From the NCBI GenBank assembly GCA_017483405.1, contig JAFUWP010000038.1, positions 1-9,043 of the forward strand: DNA of 9,043 bases. The letters run 5' to 3'. The translations under genes were made by a program, and so were the position numbers. This document shows positions 1-7,071 of this stretch, one piece after another. Every line of letters starts with the position of its first letter. Within the stretch, counting starts at the first letter, position 1. The notes beneath the pieces were generated by a model. That model did no database searches. It saw only the letters and a program-made list of their open reading frames with translations, and was not told the origin of the DNA. This stretch comes from Oscillospiraceae bacterium (GTDB lineage Bacteria; Bacillota; Clostridia; Oscillospirales; Ruminococcaceae).

Positions 1-731
1 AGGACGTTAAAGAGTGTCGATTTGCCGACATTCGGCTTTCCGGCGATGACGGTATGAAGACCTTCACGGAGAATTTTTCCGTAATCATAACTCGACATGA
101 GCTGATGCATGTCGGAAAGTAATTGTTGCATTTTTGCTCCTAAGGTATCAGCATCCACATTAGGGATGTCTTCATCAGGATAATCCGCCCAGACAGCCAA
201 ATCAGAAAGCATTTCCAGAATTATCTGTGAAAATTCCGAGATTTTCCGGAAAGTCGCACCGTCACGGAGAGTTCTGGCATAGCGGACGGCATTTTCACCG
301 GATGCGGAGATTAAATCTGCAACAGCTTCGGCCTGCGTAAGAGATAATTTGCCATTGAGGAAAGCTCGTTTTGTAAATTCACCTGCTTCGGCAAGACGGA
401 CATCAGGATGTGCCAGAACGGTTCGTAAAATCTTCTGAGAAAGAAATCTTCCCCCGTGGCAGGAAATTTCGACAACATCTTCACCGGTATAACTGTGGGG
501 ATTCCTGAACACTGTCAGAACAACATCATCCAGAATTTCCTGATTCTGATTGATAAAATAGCCATAAGAACAAGTATAGCCATCCATCTGGGAAGGAGAC
601 TTTCCGCGGACGGGCTGAAAAAACTGTTCGGCGCAGGGGACAGCATCCGCACCGGAAATACGGATGACCGCAACACCGCCTGAACCGTTCGGCGTAGCGA
701 TGGCGGCGATAGTGTCAATAAGTTGTTGCAT
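1..731 (-). CDS. mnmE: tRNA modification GTPase MnmE, N-terminal part (cut by window edge)
   Basis: MnmE works with MnmG to place the carboxymethylaminomethyl or aminomethyl group on uridine 34 of certain tRNAs; it is a cytoplasmic GTPase that binds a folate one-carbon donor. The 243 visible residues include the N-terminal folate-binding domain (TPNGSGGVAVIRISGADA near 13-30, DVVEISCHGG at 85-94) and the start of the helical domain (AEAGEFTKRAFLNGKLSLTQ at about 114-133). The G1 loop of the inserted G domain, GKPNVGKST, is at 231-239. The frame stays open to the window edge, so the rest of the G domain and the C-terminal Cys motif are not seen. The start is supported by GGAGGA (738-743) about 7 nt before ATG. 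A terminator-like hairpin separates it from jag. Residue 201 is a Met inside a 19-nt copy of the gene's own start region (see findings). Confidence 0.97.
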   Translation of the reverse strand, partial: MQQLIDTIAAIATPNGSGGVAVIRISGADAVPCAEQFFQPVRGKSPSQMDGYTCSYGYFINQNQEILDDVVLTVFRNPHSYTGEDVVEISCHGGRFLSQKILRTVLAHPDVRLAEAGEFTKRAFLNGKLSLTQAEAVADLISASGENAVRYARTLRDGATFRKISEFSQIILEMLSDLAVWADYPDEDIPNVDADTLGAKMQQLLSDMHQLMSSYDYGKILREGLHTVIAGKPNVGKSTLFNV

Positions 732-761
732 TTTTGCTCCTCCTGTTATCAAGATAATGCA

Positions 762-795
762 TAAAAAGAAGGCTGAACGAAATCCCGTCCAGCCT
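762..795 (-). terminator. Intrinsic terminator between jag and mnmE
   Basis: Read on the minus strand, AGGCTGGACG (795-786) pairs with CGTTCAGCCT (779-770) to give a 10-bp stem with one G-U pair and a 6-nt loop. TCTTTTTA follows at once (769-762). It lies after the jag stop and about 30 nt before the mnmE ribosome-binding site. I see no clear promoter in the remaining space, so it may be leaky and act as an attenuator within one operon. Confidence 0.72.
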
Positions 796-806
796 CCTGA
801 TAAAGA

Positions 807-2018
807 TTAGAATTCAATTTTTCCGTACAGGCCGGCATTGAGGTCATCTTCCGGCTTAGGACGTTTATAGTCTTTTTCAAAACTGGTTTTCATGGAATCC
901 ATAGAGATTCTGCTAGGCGGTGCATCAGAATTTCTTCTGGAGCTGTCGCGTCTGCCGTGATTTCTGCCGCGGTTTCTTCCGTCATTTCTGTCATTTTTAT
1001 CATTTTTGTCATGATAGTTTCTGCGCTTGCCGGAACGCTGAGGCTTTTCGGTAGAAGAAATCACCACTTTGCGATAAGGTTCTTCACCGATGCTCTTGGA
1101 AGTAACACCCTCGATTTCCGCGATAGCAGAATGAATAATTCTGCGTTCGTACGGATTCATCGGTTCGAGAGTCGTGGAGCGATGAGAATGCAGAACATTT
1201 TTCGCGATTTTATTGGCAAGTTCTTCGAGAGTTTTTCTTCTGCGTTCGCGATAATTGGCAGTATTCAGGATGATTCTGTAATAATCCTTATCCGCACGGT
1301 TTGCGGTCATGAAAGTGAGGTACTGCAAAGAATCAAGCGTTTCGCCTCTCTTGCCGATAACAGCACCGCTGTTCGGAGTCTGAATCTCGATGATAGCACT
1401 TTCACTGCCGGCATTGACTTTGAGTTCAGCCTTCACACCCATAGCGGTGAGGATGCCTGTAAGATATTCTTTTGCCTTTTCGATTTTTGCAAGGGCAGTT
1501 TCGGAAGGTTCACCGGTAATTAATTCATCATCGGGCTGGATGGCGGAAATTTTTTCCGGAACAGTTGTTGCAGATTCACTCACGGGTTCAGATGCCGGAA
1601 CTTCTTCCGGAACGGTTGTTGCAGATTCACTCACGGGTTCGGATGCCGGAACTTCTTCCGGAACGGTTGTTGCAGATTCACTCACGGGTTCAGATGCCGG
1701 AACTTCTTCCGGAACAATTGTTGCAGATTCACTCACGGGTTCGGATGCCGGAATTTCTTCAGGGATTTCAATCATGGGTGTTTCGGAGAAATTCTGCACC
1801 GGAACATCTTCTTCAAAAGAATCCGTTTCGGGTTCTGAAATTGTGATGGGAACATAAGTAGCCTTAACTCTGGCCTCGCCCTTTGTCATCAGTCCAAGAA
1901 AGCTTTTTTTCGGTTCTTCGAGAATTTCAAATTGAATCTCACTTTCGGAAACCCCGAAAGTACGGGCGGCGAGTTCTTTTGCGTCTTCGACAGTTTTTGC
2001 ATTAAAAATCTGAGTCAT
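807..2018 (-). CDS. jag: Jag/KhpB family RNA-binding protein with acidic repeat linker
   Basis: Jag (KhpB, historically SpoIIIJ-associated) is an RNA-binding protein usually encoded beside yidC. The 403-residue product has a Jag-N domain at about 4-55 (VEDAKELAARTFGVSESEI, then KSFLGLMTKGEARV). An acidic linker carries four 17-residue repeats (consensus PEEVPASEPVSESATTV, residues 86-153). A KH domain covers about 175-255 with the RNA-binding loop GKRG at 222-225, followed by an R3H domain at about 257-325 (NPYERRIIHSAI, then SIGEEPYRKVVI). A basic Asn/Arg/Gly-rich tail (about 330-370) ends the fold. Many family members are 200-260 residues, so linker and tail account for the extra length. 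AAGGAGG (2026-2032) sits about 7 nt before the ATG. yidC ends 21 nt upstream, implying cotranscription. The linker is encoded by near-identical 51-bp DNA repeats. Confidence 0.96.
   Translation of the reverse strand: MTQIFNAKTVEDAKELAARTFGVSESEIQFEILEEPKKSFLGLMTKGEARVKATYVPITISEPETDSFEEDVPVQNFSETPMIEIPEEIPASEPVSESATIVPEEVPASEPVSESATTVPEEVPASEPVSESATTVPEEVPASEPVSESATTVPEKISAIQPDDELITGEPSETALAKIEKAKEYLTGILTAMGVKAELKVNAGSESAIIEIQTPNSGAVIGKRGETLDSLQYLTFMTANRADKDYYRIILNTANYRERRRKTLEELANKIAKNVLHSHRSTTLEPMNPYERRIIHSAIAEIEGVTSKSIGEEPYRKVVISSTEKPQRSGKRRNYHDKNDKNDRNDGRNRGRNHGRRDSSRRNSDAPPSRISMDSMKTSFEKDYKRPKPEDDLNAGLYGKIEF
1564..1767 (-). repeat. Four 51-bp tandem repeats inside jag
   Basis: Four units of exactly 51 bp begin near 1564, 1615, 1666 and 1717 and encode the 17-residue linker repeat of Jag. 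The outer ends diverge (PEEIP at the protein N-terminal end, PEKIS at the C-terminal end). A silent T/C difference in the Ser codon of PASEP alternates along the array: units 1 and 3 share one base, units 2 and 4 the other. This fits duplication of a two-unit, 102-bp block. The length keeps the reading frame. Confidence 0.93.
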
Positions 2019-2039
2019 GTAAAAACCTCCTTATTCGTA

Positions 2040-3281
2040 TTATTTTTTCTTTTTTGTATGATTATCGTCTGCACCGGAATCAGAATCGTTATCGCCATAT
2101 TTTTCGGCGATGCGTCTTCTGGCTTCACGGATGACAGCCGTATTATATTCTTCCATTTCAGCGCGGGAAAATCTTGCTTCGCCGTTATCGCTGTCAGAAT
2201 AGCGCACTCTGTTGCCGGCAGTACCCTGCTGTTCCTGTGCGCGCATCATTTCTTCCTGCTGTTCCATCAATTTCTGCATCATGGAAGGACGGCGTTTTGC
2301 ATTTTTCGCTTTTTCGCGTTCTGCCTCGCCGATTTTCTCGACACGTTCTTCATTGAACCACGCATAGAGGAACACGCTTTGCAGGAATGAAAATACGGAG
2401 GAACAGAGCCAGTAAAAACCAACACCGGCAGGCACGGTAAATGCCAGCCATACGGAGAATAACGGCATTGCATAGAGCATCGCATTCATACTGCCCATGT
2501 TAGGCATATCCGGATTGCGCTTTTTCTGCATCTTCTGGGAGTAGACCGTGAAGACAAGCTGCATCAGACCGGACAGAATCGGGATTAAAAACAGGAAAAA
2601 ACTGGAATTTTCCGAAGGTTTCGTGCTGGGAGTTTCACTGAGCTTGACACTTCCGAGCGTGAAGGTCTTTGCAAAATCAGTGACTTCCGTGACAAACTGA
2701 TTGTCGATATAATTTAATTTCTGGACGGTTTCGCTGTCATTTTCCGCAAAGGTGACTTGTCCGTCCTGAATTACCGCGGAAAAGGCTTCCGGATTCTGGA
2801 GCATTTTCTCCATGATGATTAATTCCTGACGCATACTGTTTTTCGTCAGTGTTTTTTCGGTATCCGCATCCAGAGAAATCACGATGGATTTGGCCTCATC
2901 AATGATATTTGCATCATAATTGAGGATATACGTCATCGGCTTATAGACAACGGCCAGCACACCCCAGAGCAGAATCAGCGGAATAAACGAAGTCAGGCAA
3001 GATGAATACGGATTGATATTTTCATCCTGATAAAGCTGAAACTGTTCCATCTGCATTTTATTGGGGTCATTTTTATATTTTTCCTGTAGTTTCTTGAGTT
3101 TCGGGTTCAAAAGCTGCATTCTTGCAGTATTTTTCTGCTGTTTGTAAGAAACAGGAAACAGAATCATTCTGGTTACAAATGTAAACAGAATAATCGAAAT
3201 ACCGTAATTCCCGACAAGCTGATAGATAATCTTCATCAGAAAGCCCAGCGGAATTGCGATAAGATTAATTAAAAAATTCAA
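2040..3281 (-). CDS. yidC: YidC/Oxa1 family membrane protein insertase
   Basis: YidC inserts and folds membrane proteins, alone or with SecYEG. The 413 residues show an N-terminal hydrophobic segment (about 5-20), a membrane segment at 22-42 holding the conserved hydrophilic-groove arginine (R38 in FTFVTRMILFP), and a cytoplasmic hairpin with QQKNTARMQLLNPKLKKLQ. Further membrane segments lie near 97-115, 227-247, 266-283 and 286-306. A roughly 110-residue acidic extracytoplasmic insert (about 116-226) separates two of them. A roughly 105-residue charged tail ends in a lysine run. Bacillus SpoIIIJ is about 260 residues, so insert and tail explain the size. No lipobox is visible. The start is TTG (3279-3281), with GAGGT about 7 nt before it; no ATG lies in frame nearby upstream, and the next ATG (residue 16) would remove the first hydrophobic segment. 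Confidence 0.95.
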   Translation of the reverse strand: MNFLINLIAIPLGFLMKIIYQLVGNYGISIILFTFVTRMILFPVSYKQQKNTARMQLLNPKLKKLQEKYKNDPNKMQMEQFQLYQDENINPYSSCLTSFIPLILLWGVLAVVYKPMTYILNYDANIIDEAKSIVISLDADTEKTLTKNSMRQELIIMEKMLQNPEAFSAVIQDGQVTFAENDSETVQKLNYIDNQFVTEVTDFAKTFTLGSVKLSETPSTKPSENSSFFLFLIPILSGLMQLVFTVYSQKMQKKRNPDMPNMGSMNAMLYAMPLFSVWLAFTVPAGVGFYWLCSSVFSFLQSVFLYAWFNEERVEKIGEAEREKAKNAKRRPSMMQKLMEQQEEMMRAQEQQGTAGNRVRYSDSDNGEARFSRAEMEEYNTAVIREARRRIAEKYGDNDSDSGADDNHTKKKK

Positions 3282-3353
3282 AATTGCTACCTCATTCCTG
3301 ATGTTCTGAAATCTGTTTGTTCTCTGTAAAAAAATAATATAATAAAATTCCGG

Positions 3354-3602
3354 CTATTGCTTTTTCTGCACAAGGTCTTTGAAGGAAAATGAATCAGGGA
3401 CTTCATCGACACCGCCCCTCGCCCACGGATGACAGCGGAGCAGACGGTGAAGCGCAAGAACTGAACCTTTTCCCGCGCCGAAGCGTTCAATGGCCGTACA
3501 GGCATAGCAGGAACATGAGGGATAATACCGGCAGCATCGCGGAAACAGCGGAGAAATGCATTTCTGATACAGACGAATCAGCAATATCAGCATGAATTTC
3601 AT
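3354..3602 (-). CDS. yidD: Membrane protein insertion efficiency factor YidD
   Basis: YidD is a small membrane-associated protein that helps YidC-dependent insertion. The 82-residue product matches the family along its length: an N-terminal amphipathic or hydrophobic helix ([14 protein letters not shown]), then [19 protein letters not shown] at about 16-34, AIERFG and [15 protein letters not shown] at about 55-69. Seven cysteines are present (15, 23, 24, 30, 32, 35, 57), more than the few that are conserved in the family. Its ATG overlaps the rnpA stop (ATGA, 4-bp overlap), so translation is probably coupled. A 72-nt gap separates it from yidC. Confidence 0.95.
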   Translation of the reverse strand: MKFMLILLIRLYQKCISPLFPRCCRYYPSCSCYACTAIERFGAGKGSVLALHRLLRCHPWARGGVDEVPDSFSFKDLVQKKQ

Positions 3603-3979
3603 GATTTTTTCTCGCCTCTTTTTGGCTGGGGCTGACCGCCCTGATAAATCTGATGCAAAGCCGGCATACCGTATTTGCGGAGATAGCGGCTCAGGACATC
3701 GGACTTGATTTCGGTGATGCCTGCTCTTGCCACAATGACAATATCCAAACCCACGGGGGCGAGCAGTTCATTTTCGCGCCATGCCTGCCGGATGAGCCTT
3801 CTGGCTCTGCTCCGGCAGACTGCATTTCCGACTTTTTTGCTTGTTGTAATTCCCAGACGGTTTACCGGCAGGCGATTGACTCTTGCATAGAGAATCACAT
3901 TTTGAGAAACCACGGATTTCCCTTTCCGGTAACAGAGCTGAAAATCCTTATTCTGCGTCATAATTTCTGTATAAAGCAT
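3599..3979 (-). CDS. rnpA: Ribonuclease P protein component
   Basis: RnpA is the protein subunit of RNase P; it binds the catalytic RNA and the 5' leader of precursor tRNA. The 126 residues contain the N-terminal [13 protein letters not shown] (11-23), the strand [14 protein letters not shown] (41-54) and the basic RNR helix [15 protein letters not shown] (55-69). The segment [10 protein letters not shown] (79-88) and a short C-terminal helix follow. In the RNR motif the central Asn is replaced by Ser (R56-S57-R58). The ATG at 3977-3979 follows AGAGGT by about 5 nt; an internal Met7 is an alternative start. It overlaps yidD by 4 bp. Upstream lies a strong terminator after rpmH, so expression probably depends on read-through or on a weak promoter I could not identify. 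Confidence 0.95.
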   Translation of the reverse strand: MLYTEIMTQNKDFQLCYRKGKSVVSQNVILYARVNRLPVNRLGITTSKKVGNAVCRSRARRLIRQAWRENELLAPVGLDIVIVARAGITEIKSDVLSRYLRKYGMPALHQIYQGGQPQPKRGEKKS

Positions 3980-4018
3980 AAATTACCTCTAAATTAAGAA
4001 TCACAAAAATCACATGCG

Positions 4019-4054
4019 ATAAAACAAAAAGACCACAAATAAGATTTGTGGTCT
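4019..4054 (-). terminator. Strong intrinsic terminator after rpmH
   Basis: GACCACAAAT (4031-4040) and ATTTGTGGTC (4044-4053) form a perfect 10-bp stem, 11 bp with the flanking A-T pair, around a 3-nt loop. On the minus strand it is followed by TTTTTGTTTTAT. It begins a few bases after the rpmH stop and lies about 40 nt before the rnpA start. This would let L34 mRNA greatly exceed rnpA mRNA while some transcripts read through. Confidence 0.88.
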
Positions 4055-4060
4055 GACTCG

Positions 4061-4195
4061 TCAATGGGAAAGTCTTTTTCTGCCCTTTGCTCTCCTGCGA
4101 GCTAAAACCTTTCTGCCGTTTCTGTCGGACATTCTTTTCATGAAACCGTGTTCTTTTTTTCTGTGCAGTTTCTTAGGCTGGTAAGTTCTTTTCAT
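4061..4195 (-). CDS. rpmH: 50S ribosomal protein L34
   Basis: L34 is a small basic protein of the large ribosomal subunit that binds 23S rRNA. The 44-residue product has the usual family length. It begins [18 protein letters not shown] and ends AKGRKRLSH, with the typical motif [21 protein letters not shown] in between (18-38). The ATG at 4193-4195 follows a strong AAAGGAGG (4205-4212). It is the first gene on the left of the origin, read away from dnaA as in most bacteria, and has its own consensus promoter and terminator. Confidence 0.98.
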   Translation of the reverse strand: MKRTYQPKKLHRKKEHGFMKRMSDRNGRKVLARRRAKGRKRLSH

Positions 4196-4219
4196 TGCAA
4201 ATTTCCTCCTTTCTGCTCT

Positions 4220-4255
4220 GCCGGCCACCCTGACAGCCCGTCAGTGCGCTCCGGC
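4220..4255 (-). promoter_or_regulatory. Structured 5' leader of rpmH
   Basis: Between promoter and ribosome-binding site the leader can fold into nested stems. The outer stem is GCCGG (4220-4224) with CCGGC (4251-4255); the inner one is CTGAC (4230-4234) with GTCAG (4240-4244) around a 5-nt loop. It is the GC-richest short stretch in an otherwise AT-rich gap. It ends about 8 nt before the Shine-Dalgarno sequence, so it could influence translation or mRNA stability. I do not recognise it as a named leader family. Confidence 0.45.
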
Positions 4256-4279
4256 GTTTTTGTACTTTCATACCCTTTT

Positions 4280-4308
4280 ATTATAGCCTATTCTGGGGCA
4301 TCTGTCAA
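4280..4308 (-). promoter_or_regulatory. Consensus sigma-A promoter of rpmH
   Basis: On the minus strand TTGACA (4308-4303) is followed after exactly 17 bp by TATAAT (4285-4280). Both hexamers match the housekeeping consensus perfectly. Transcription should start near 4273, giving a leader of nearly 80 nt before the rpmH ATG. Such a strong promoter fits a ribosomal protein gene. Confidence 0.92.
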
Positions 4309-4505
4309 GGGCTTTTTGAAAAAAATTTTCAGACAAAGGAAAAAAATGGAAAAAATGAGTTTTCAACATGGCAAACTGCACAAAAAGCATTTTTTGATTT
4401 TTAGTTTATGGCTATATATCGCGAAAAATTAAATTTAAATTTTCCACTTTTTCAAAGCACCAGAAAAAAGAAAGTTTTCGGCATGGTAGGCATGATGTAC
4501 ATCTG

Positions 4506-4540
4506 TTCATGAAAAAGTTGAAAATCTTGTAGTCATTGCA
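4506..4540 (-). repeat. Inverted degenerate copy of the 155-bp unit junction
   Basis: Read on the minus strand from 4540, it begins TGCAATGAC, has the same 15-nt spacing, and continues CAACTTTTTCA. By hand alignment about 27 of 35 positions match the unit 1/2 junction. It lies 140 bp before the direct array and in opposite orientation. Confidence 0.5.
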
Positions 4541-4585
4541 TAAAAAATATAGATAAATTATGAATTTTCAATACTATGCTTTTTG

Positions 4586-4594
4586 TTATCCACA
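4586..4594 (+). promoter_or_regulatory. Perfect DnaA box
   Basis: TTATCCACA matches the high-affinity DnaA box exactly. It is the only perfect copy I found in either intergenic region, about 1.07 kb before the dnaA start. It may anchor DnaA in the upstream origin half, or link that half to the downstream array. Confidence 0.85.
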
Positions 4595-4679
4595 AAACAG
4601 ATAAAATTCTGTTGATTTTTCATATAAAAATTGCCATATAATGGAAAAATGTCAGAATCTGGAAACGCATTTGTATAAA

Positions 4680-5144
4680 GACAACATCTGTTTCAACTAT
4701 TTCTCAATATCTCCGTGGTTTTGCATAAAAAAAGGCCTTTGAGGAGTAAATCTGCAATAAAAAAATAGGTTTTGCAATAAAAAGAGTGATAAATCTGCAA
4801 CATTTTATGAATGAAATATGTACGGTTGTGCAGTGACAACATCCGTTCCAACTTTTTCAGGAATTTTTATTGCTTTTTCATAAAAAAGCTGTTGAAAGGA
4901 GTGAATCTGCAATAAAAAAATAAGTTCTGCAATAAAAAGAGTGATAAATCTGCAATAGTTTATGAATGAAATATGTACGGTTGTGCAATGACAACATCCG
5001 TTCCAACAATTTCTCAACATCTCCGTGGTTTTGCATAAAAAAAGGCCTTTGAGGAGTGAATCTGCAATAAAAAAATAGGTTTTGCAATAAAAAGAGTGAT
5101 AAATCTGCAACACTTTATGAATGAAATATGTACGGTTGTTTTTG
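4680..5144. repeat. Three 155-bp direct repeats in the origin region
   Basis: Units start at GACAACATC in 4680, 4835 and 4990, a period of exactly 155 bp. Units 1 and 3 are closest, sharing for example CTCCGTGGTTTTGCATAAAA and the palindrome AAAGGCCTTT; unit 2 differs in its first half. Each unit carries TGCAA sites (in unit 1 at 4753, 4773 and 4796), the first two followed by an A-run, and each ends in TACGGTTGT. The spacing of 20 and 23 bp is about two helical turns, like iterons. Because 155 is not a multiple of 3, the minus-strand open frames across the array read each unit in a different frame and are unlikely to be coding. Confidence 0.93.
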
Positions 5145-5490
5145 CGGTACACTTTTTTCAACAACTGTTAATAACTATGCGCTTTTTCAATAAAATTCGT
5201 TATTTATACTGAATTCTGAACTGATTTCAGTTTTACTATGCGCATAATCACGAAAATCAAACAAAAGTTTGCATATTTTCAGATAGTTTTCTTATATTTT
5301 TATGCAGTTTTTGTGAAAAATTCATATTTTTTTCTGAAAAAAGCTTTTTTATTTTATTTCTCAACTTTTCAATAGTGCAGAACGCTTTAGATTGTGGAAA
5401 ATTTGAGTAAAATAAACAGCAATATTCATAACAGTATACAAAACAAAATCCAACTTTTGAATAGTTTTATATATTTTTCATCAAAAATTA

Positions 5491-5530
5491 TGCAATGACG
5501 ATTTCCGTTTCAACTTTTCATAAAAATTTT
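5491..5530 (+). repeat. Degenerate partial copy of the 155-bp unit junction
   Basis: This stretch resembles the junction and first 30 bases of unit 2 (TGCARTGAC, then CCGTTYCAACTTTT). It lies 350 bp beyond the array and 150 bp before dnaA. It looks like an old, decayed copy or a preserved core of the repeat. Confidence 0.6.
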
Positions 5531-5601
5531 GTCTATTCTGTATAGGATGTCAAAAACGCTGTTTTTTTCTGCTCCGGAAATCGAAAAAATTTAAAAAACA
5601 C

Positions 5602-5630
5602 TTGCTTTTTTACTTTAAATATGTTAGAAT
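5602..5630 (+). promoter_or_regulatory. Probable sigma-A promoter of dnaA
   Basis: TTGCTT (5602-5607), a 17-bp spacer and TAGAAT (5625-5630) with a TG one base upstream (extended -10) form a good housekeeping promoter. The predicted start near 5637 leaves a leader of about 30 nt before the dnaA ATG. No perfect DnaA box overlaps it, so classical autorepression at this site is not evident. Confidence 0.72.
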
Positions 5631-5666
5631 AAAATAAAGAAGAATTATGAAATGGAGGTCGCAGAC

Positions 5667-7043
5667 ATGAATTCCTTTGATGATGTGTTTGAACAAGTAA
5701 AGGCATACTGCACCGAGCAGGAACTCATCGCTCCGGTTGCTATGACAACTTGGATTAACACTATGGTGCCTGTCTCTCTGGACGGAAAAAAAGCTGTTTT
5801 TCAAGTAGATACAGAATTCCAGCAGGGCATCATTCTCTCTAACTACAAAAAATTTCTCGAAACTGCACTGGAACACCTTCTCGGCTTCAAAGTGGAAGTC
5901 ATTGTGAATATCCAGACCAAAGAAATCCCTCAGCATCCAGATACCGCAGATTTCGAGCAGATTGACGAAAAACACGAAGAACTCCAGAAAAGCTATGAAG
6001 TCGCTAAATATGACTATACATTCGATACGTTTATCGTAGGCCGTTCCAATGAATTCGCCTTTGCCGCCTGTAAGGCCGTTGCATCCGATACCGCAGCGTC
6101 CTATAACCCCCTGTTCATCTACGGGGCATCCGGACTCGGCAAGACGCATCTGGTAACGGCTATTAAGCATGAAATGATGAGCCATAATCCTGATAAAAAT
6201 GCCATCTACGTCACCGGCGAAGCCTTCGGCAACGAGCTGATTAAATCCATCGACCAGCGCGATACTACCGTCTTCCATGACAAGTACAGAAAGGCTGATG
6301 TGCTCATTGTTGACGATATTCAGTTCTTTTCCGGCAAGGAACGTATGCAGGAAGAATTCTTTCACACGTTCAATAAACTGCACTCGGAAGGCAAACAGAT
6401 TGTCATCACGTCCGATAAGCCCCCCAGAGAGCTGAAAACGCTGGAAGAACGCATCAGAAGCCGTTTTGAATGCGGTTTGATTGCCGACATCAGCGCGCCG
6501 GATTTCGAGACAAGATATGCCATTATCCGCCGCAAAGCCGAACTTCTGGATTTGAAAATTCCGGATGAAGTGACCGAATTCATCGCCACACGGCTGAAAA
6601 CCAATATCCGCCAGCTCGAAGGTGCTGTCAAAAAGCTGAAAGCCCTAAAAACTCTGGCAAACAGCTCCCCGACTATCTCGATGGCTCAGAGCGTCATCCG
6701 CGATATTCTCACCGATGACCAGCCAATCCCGATTACAGTCGAGAAAATTATCGCCGAAGTTGCGAATGTTTATGGCATTACGCCCGAAGACATCCGCTCC
6801 AGCAAGCGCACATCCCAGATTTCCACCGCCCGCAAAGTTGCCGCCTACGTTGTCCGAGAAGTCACCGGAATGCCCCTTGCCGCTATCGGCATGGAATTCG
6901 GCGGCAGAGACCATTCTACGATTGTTTATGCAATCAATACCGTCAACGATGCCCTGAAGAAAGATTCTAATCTCCGTGACCTTGTTGATGACATTATCAA
7001 AGACATTCGGGAGAAAAATCCCGACCCGTCCAATGTGCTGTAA
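5667..7043 (+). CDS. dnaA: Chromosomal replication initiator protein DnaA
   Basis: DnaA is the AAA+ ATPase that binds origin boxes, opens the duplex and recruits the helicase. The 458 residues show domain I (about 1-80, MNSFDDVFEQ onward), a short linker (about 85-112), and the AAA+ domain with YDYTFDTFIVGRSN (115-128). Walker A is GASGLGKT (153-160), Walker B DVLIVDDIQF (211-220), the sensor-1 region VITSD (246-250), the arginine finger is in ERIRSRF (R266), and sensor 2 is NIRQLEGA (313-320). Domain IV carries the DNA-binding signature GGRDHST (412-418). I start it at 5667: GGAGG (5654-5658) lies 8 nt before this ATG, whereas the in-frame ATG at 5652 overlaps that sequence and has no Shine-Dalgarno of its own. 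The recognition signature is standard, so the many non-consensus sites downstream are not explained by altered contact residues. Confidence 0.98.
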   Translation: MNSFDDVFEQVKAYCTEQELIAPVAMTTWINTMVPVSLDGKKAVFQVDTEFQQGIILSNYKKFLETALEHLLGFKVEVIVNIQTKEIPQHPDTADFEQIDEKHEELQKSYEVAKYDYTFDTFIVGRSNEFAFAACKAVASDTAASYNPLFIYGASGLGKTHLVTAIKHEMMSHNPDKNAIYVTGEAFGNELIKSIDQRDTTVFHDKYRKADVLIVDDIQFFSGKERMQEEFFHTFNKLHSEGKQIVITSDKPPRELKTLEERIRSRFECGLIADISAPDFETRYAIIRRKAELLDLKIPDEVTEFIATRLKTNIRQLEGAVKKLKALKTLANSSPTISMAQSVIRDILTDDQPIPITVEKIIAEVANVYGITPEDIRSSKRTSQISTARKVAAYVVREVTGMPLAAIGMEFGGRDHSTIVYAINTVNDALKKDSNLRDLVDDIIKDIREKNPDPSNVL

Positions 7044-7071
7044 TGCTTGTACTTGTTCAATTTGTACAAAT

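Larger units (their letters stand above)
4310..5601. other. oriC left half, rpmH-dnaA intergenic region
   Basis: About 1.3 kb without a convincing gene, extremely AT-rich. It contains one perfect DnaA box (4586-4594), near-matches TTTTCAACA at 4360-4368 and 5155-5163, and TTTTCCACA (minus strand, 5393-5401). Three 155-bp direct repeats occupy 4680-5144, with degenerate relatives at 4506-4540 (inverted) and 5491-5530. Between 5165 and 5600 there are long A/T runs and a 9-bp direct repeat ACTATGCGC, but no array of boxes. This is the position of the upstream origin half in Bacillota with a bipartite origin spanning dnaA. Confidence 0.75.

Noticed and set aside
1390..1857. Plus-strand open frames over the jag repeat
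   Set aside because: They are shadows of the in-frame jag repeats on the other strand; jag has clear Jag-N, KH and R3H domains.
4805..5164. Minus-strand open frame of 119 codons across the 155-bp repeats
   Set aside because: It exists because the repeats lack stops there; the 155-bp period forces each unit into another frame, so the protein does not repeat, and no family is recognisable.
4310..5660. parS-type ParB site
   Set aside because: I looked for TGTTTCACGTGAAACA and close variants in this gap and found none.
5652..5666. Upstream in-frame ATG as dnaA start
   Set aside because: It overlaps the GGAGG that serves the ATG at 5667 and has no Shine-Dalgarno itself; family members begin with the MNSF-like sequence at 5667.
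5610..6383. Minus-strand open frame of 257 codons over dnaA
   Set aside because: It lies opposite strongly conserved dnaA coding sequence and shows no recognisable domain.
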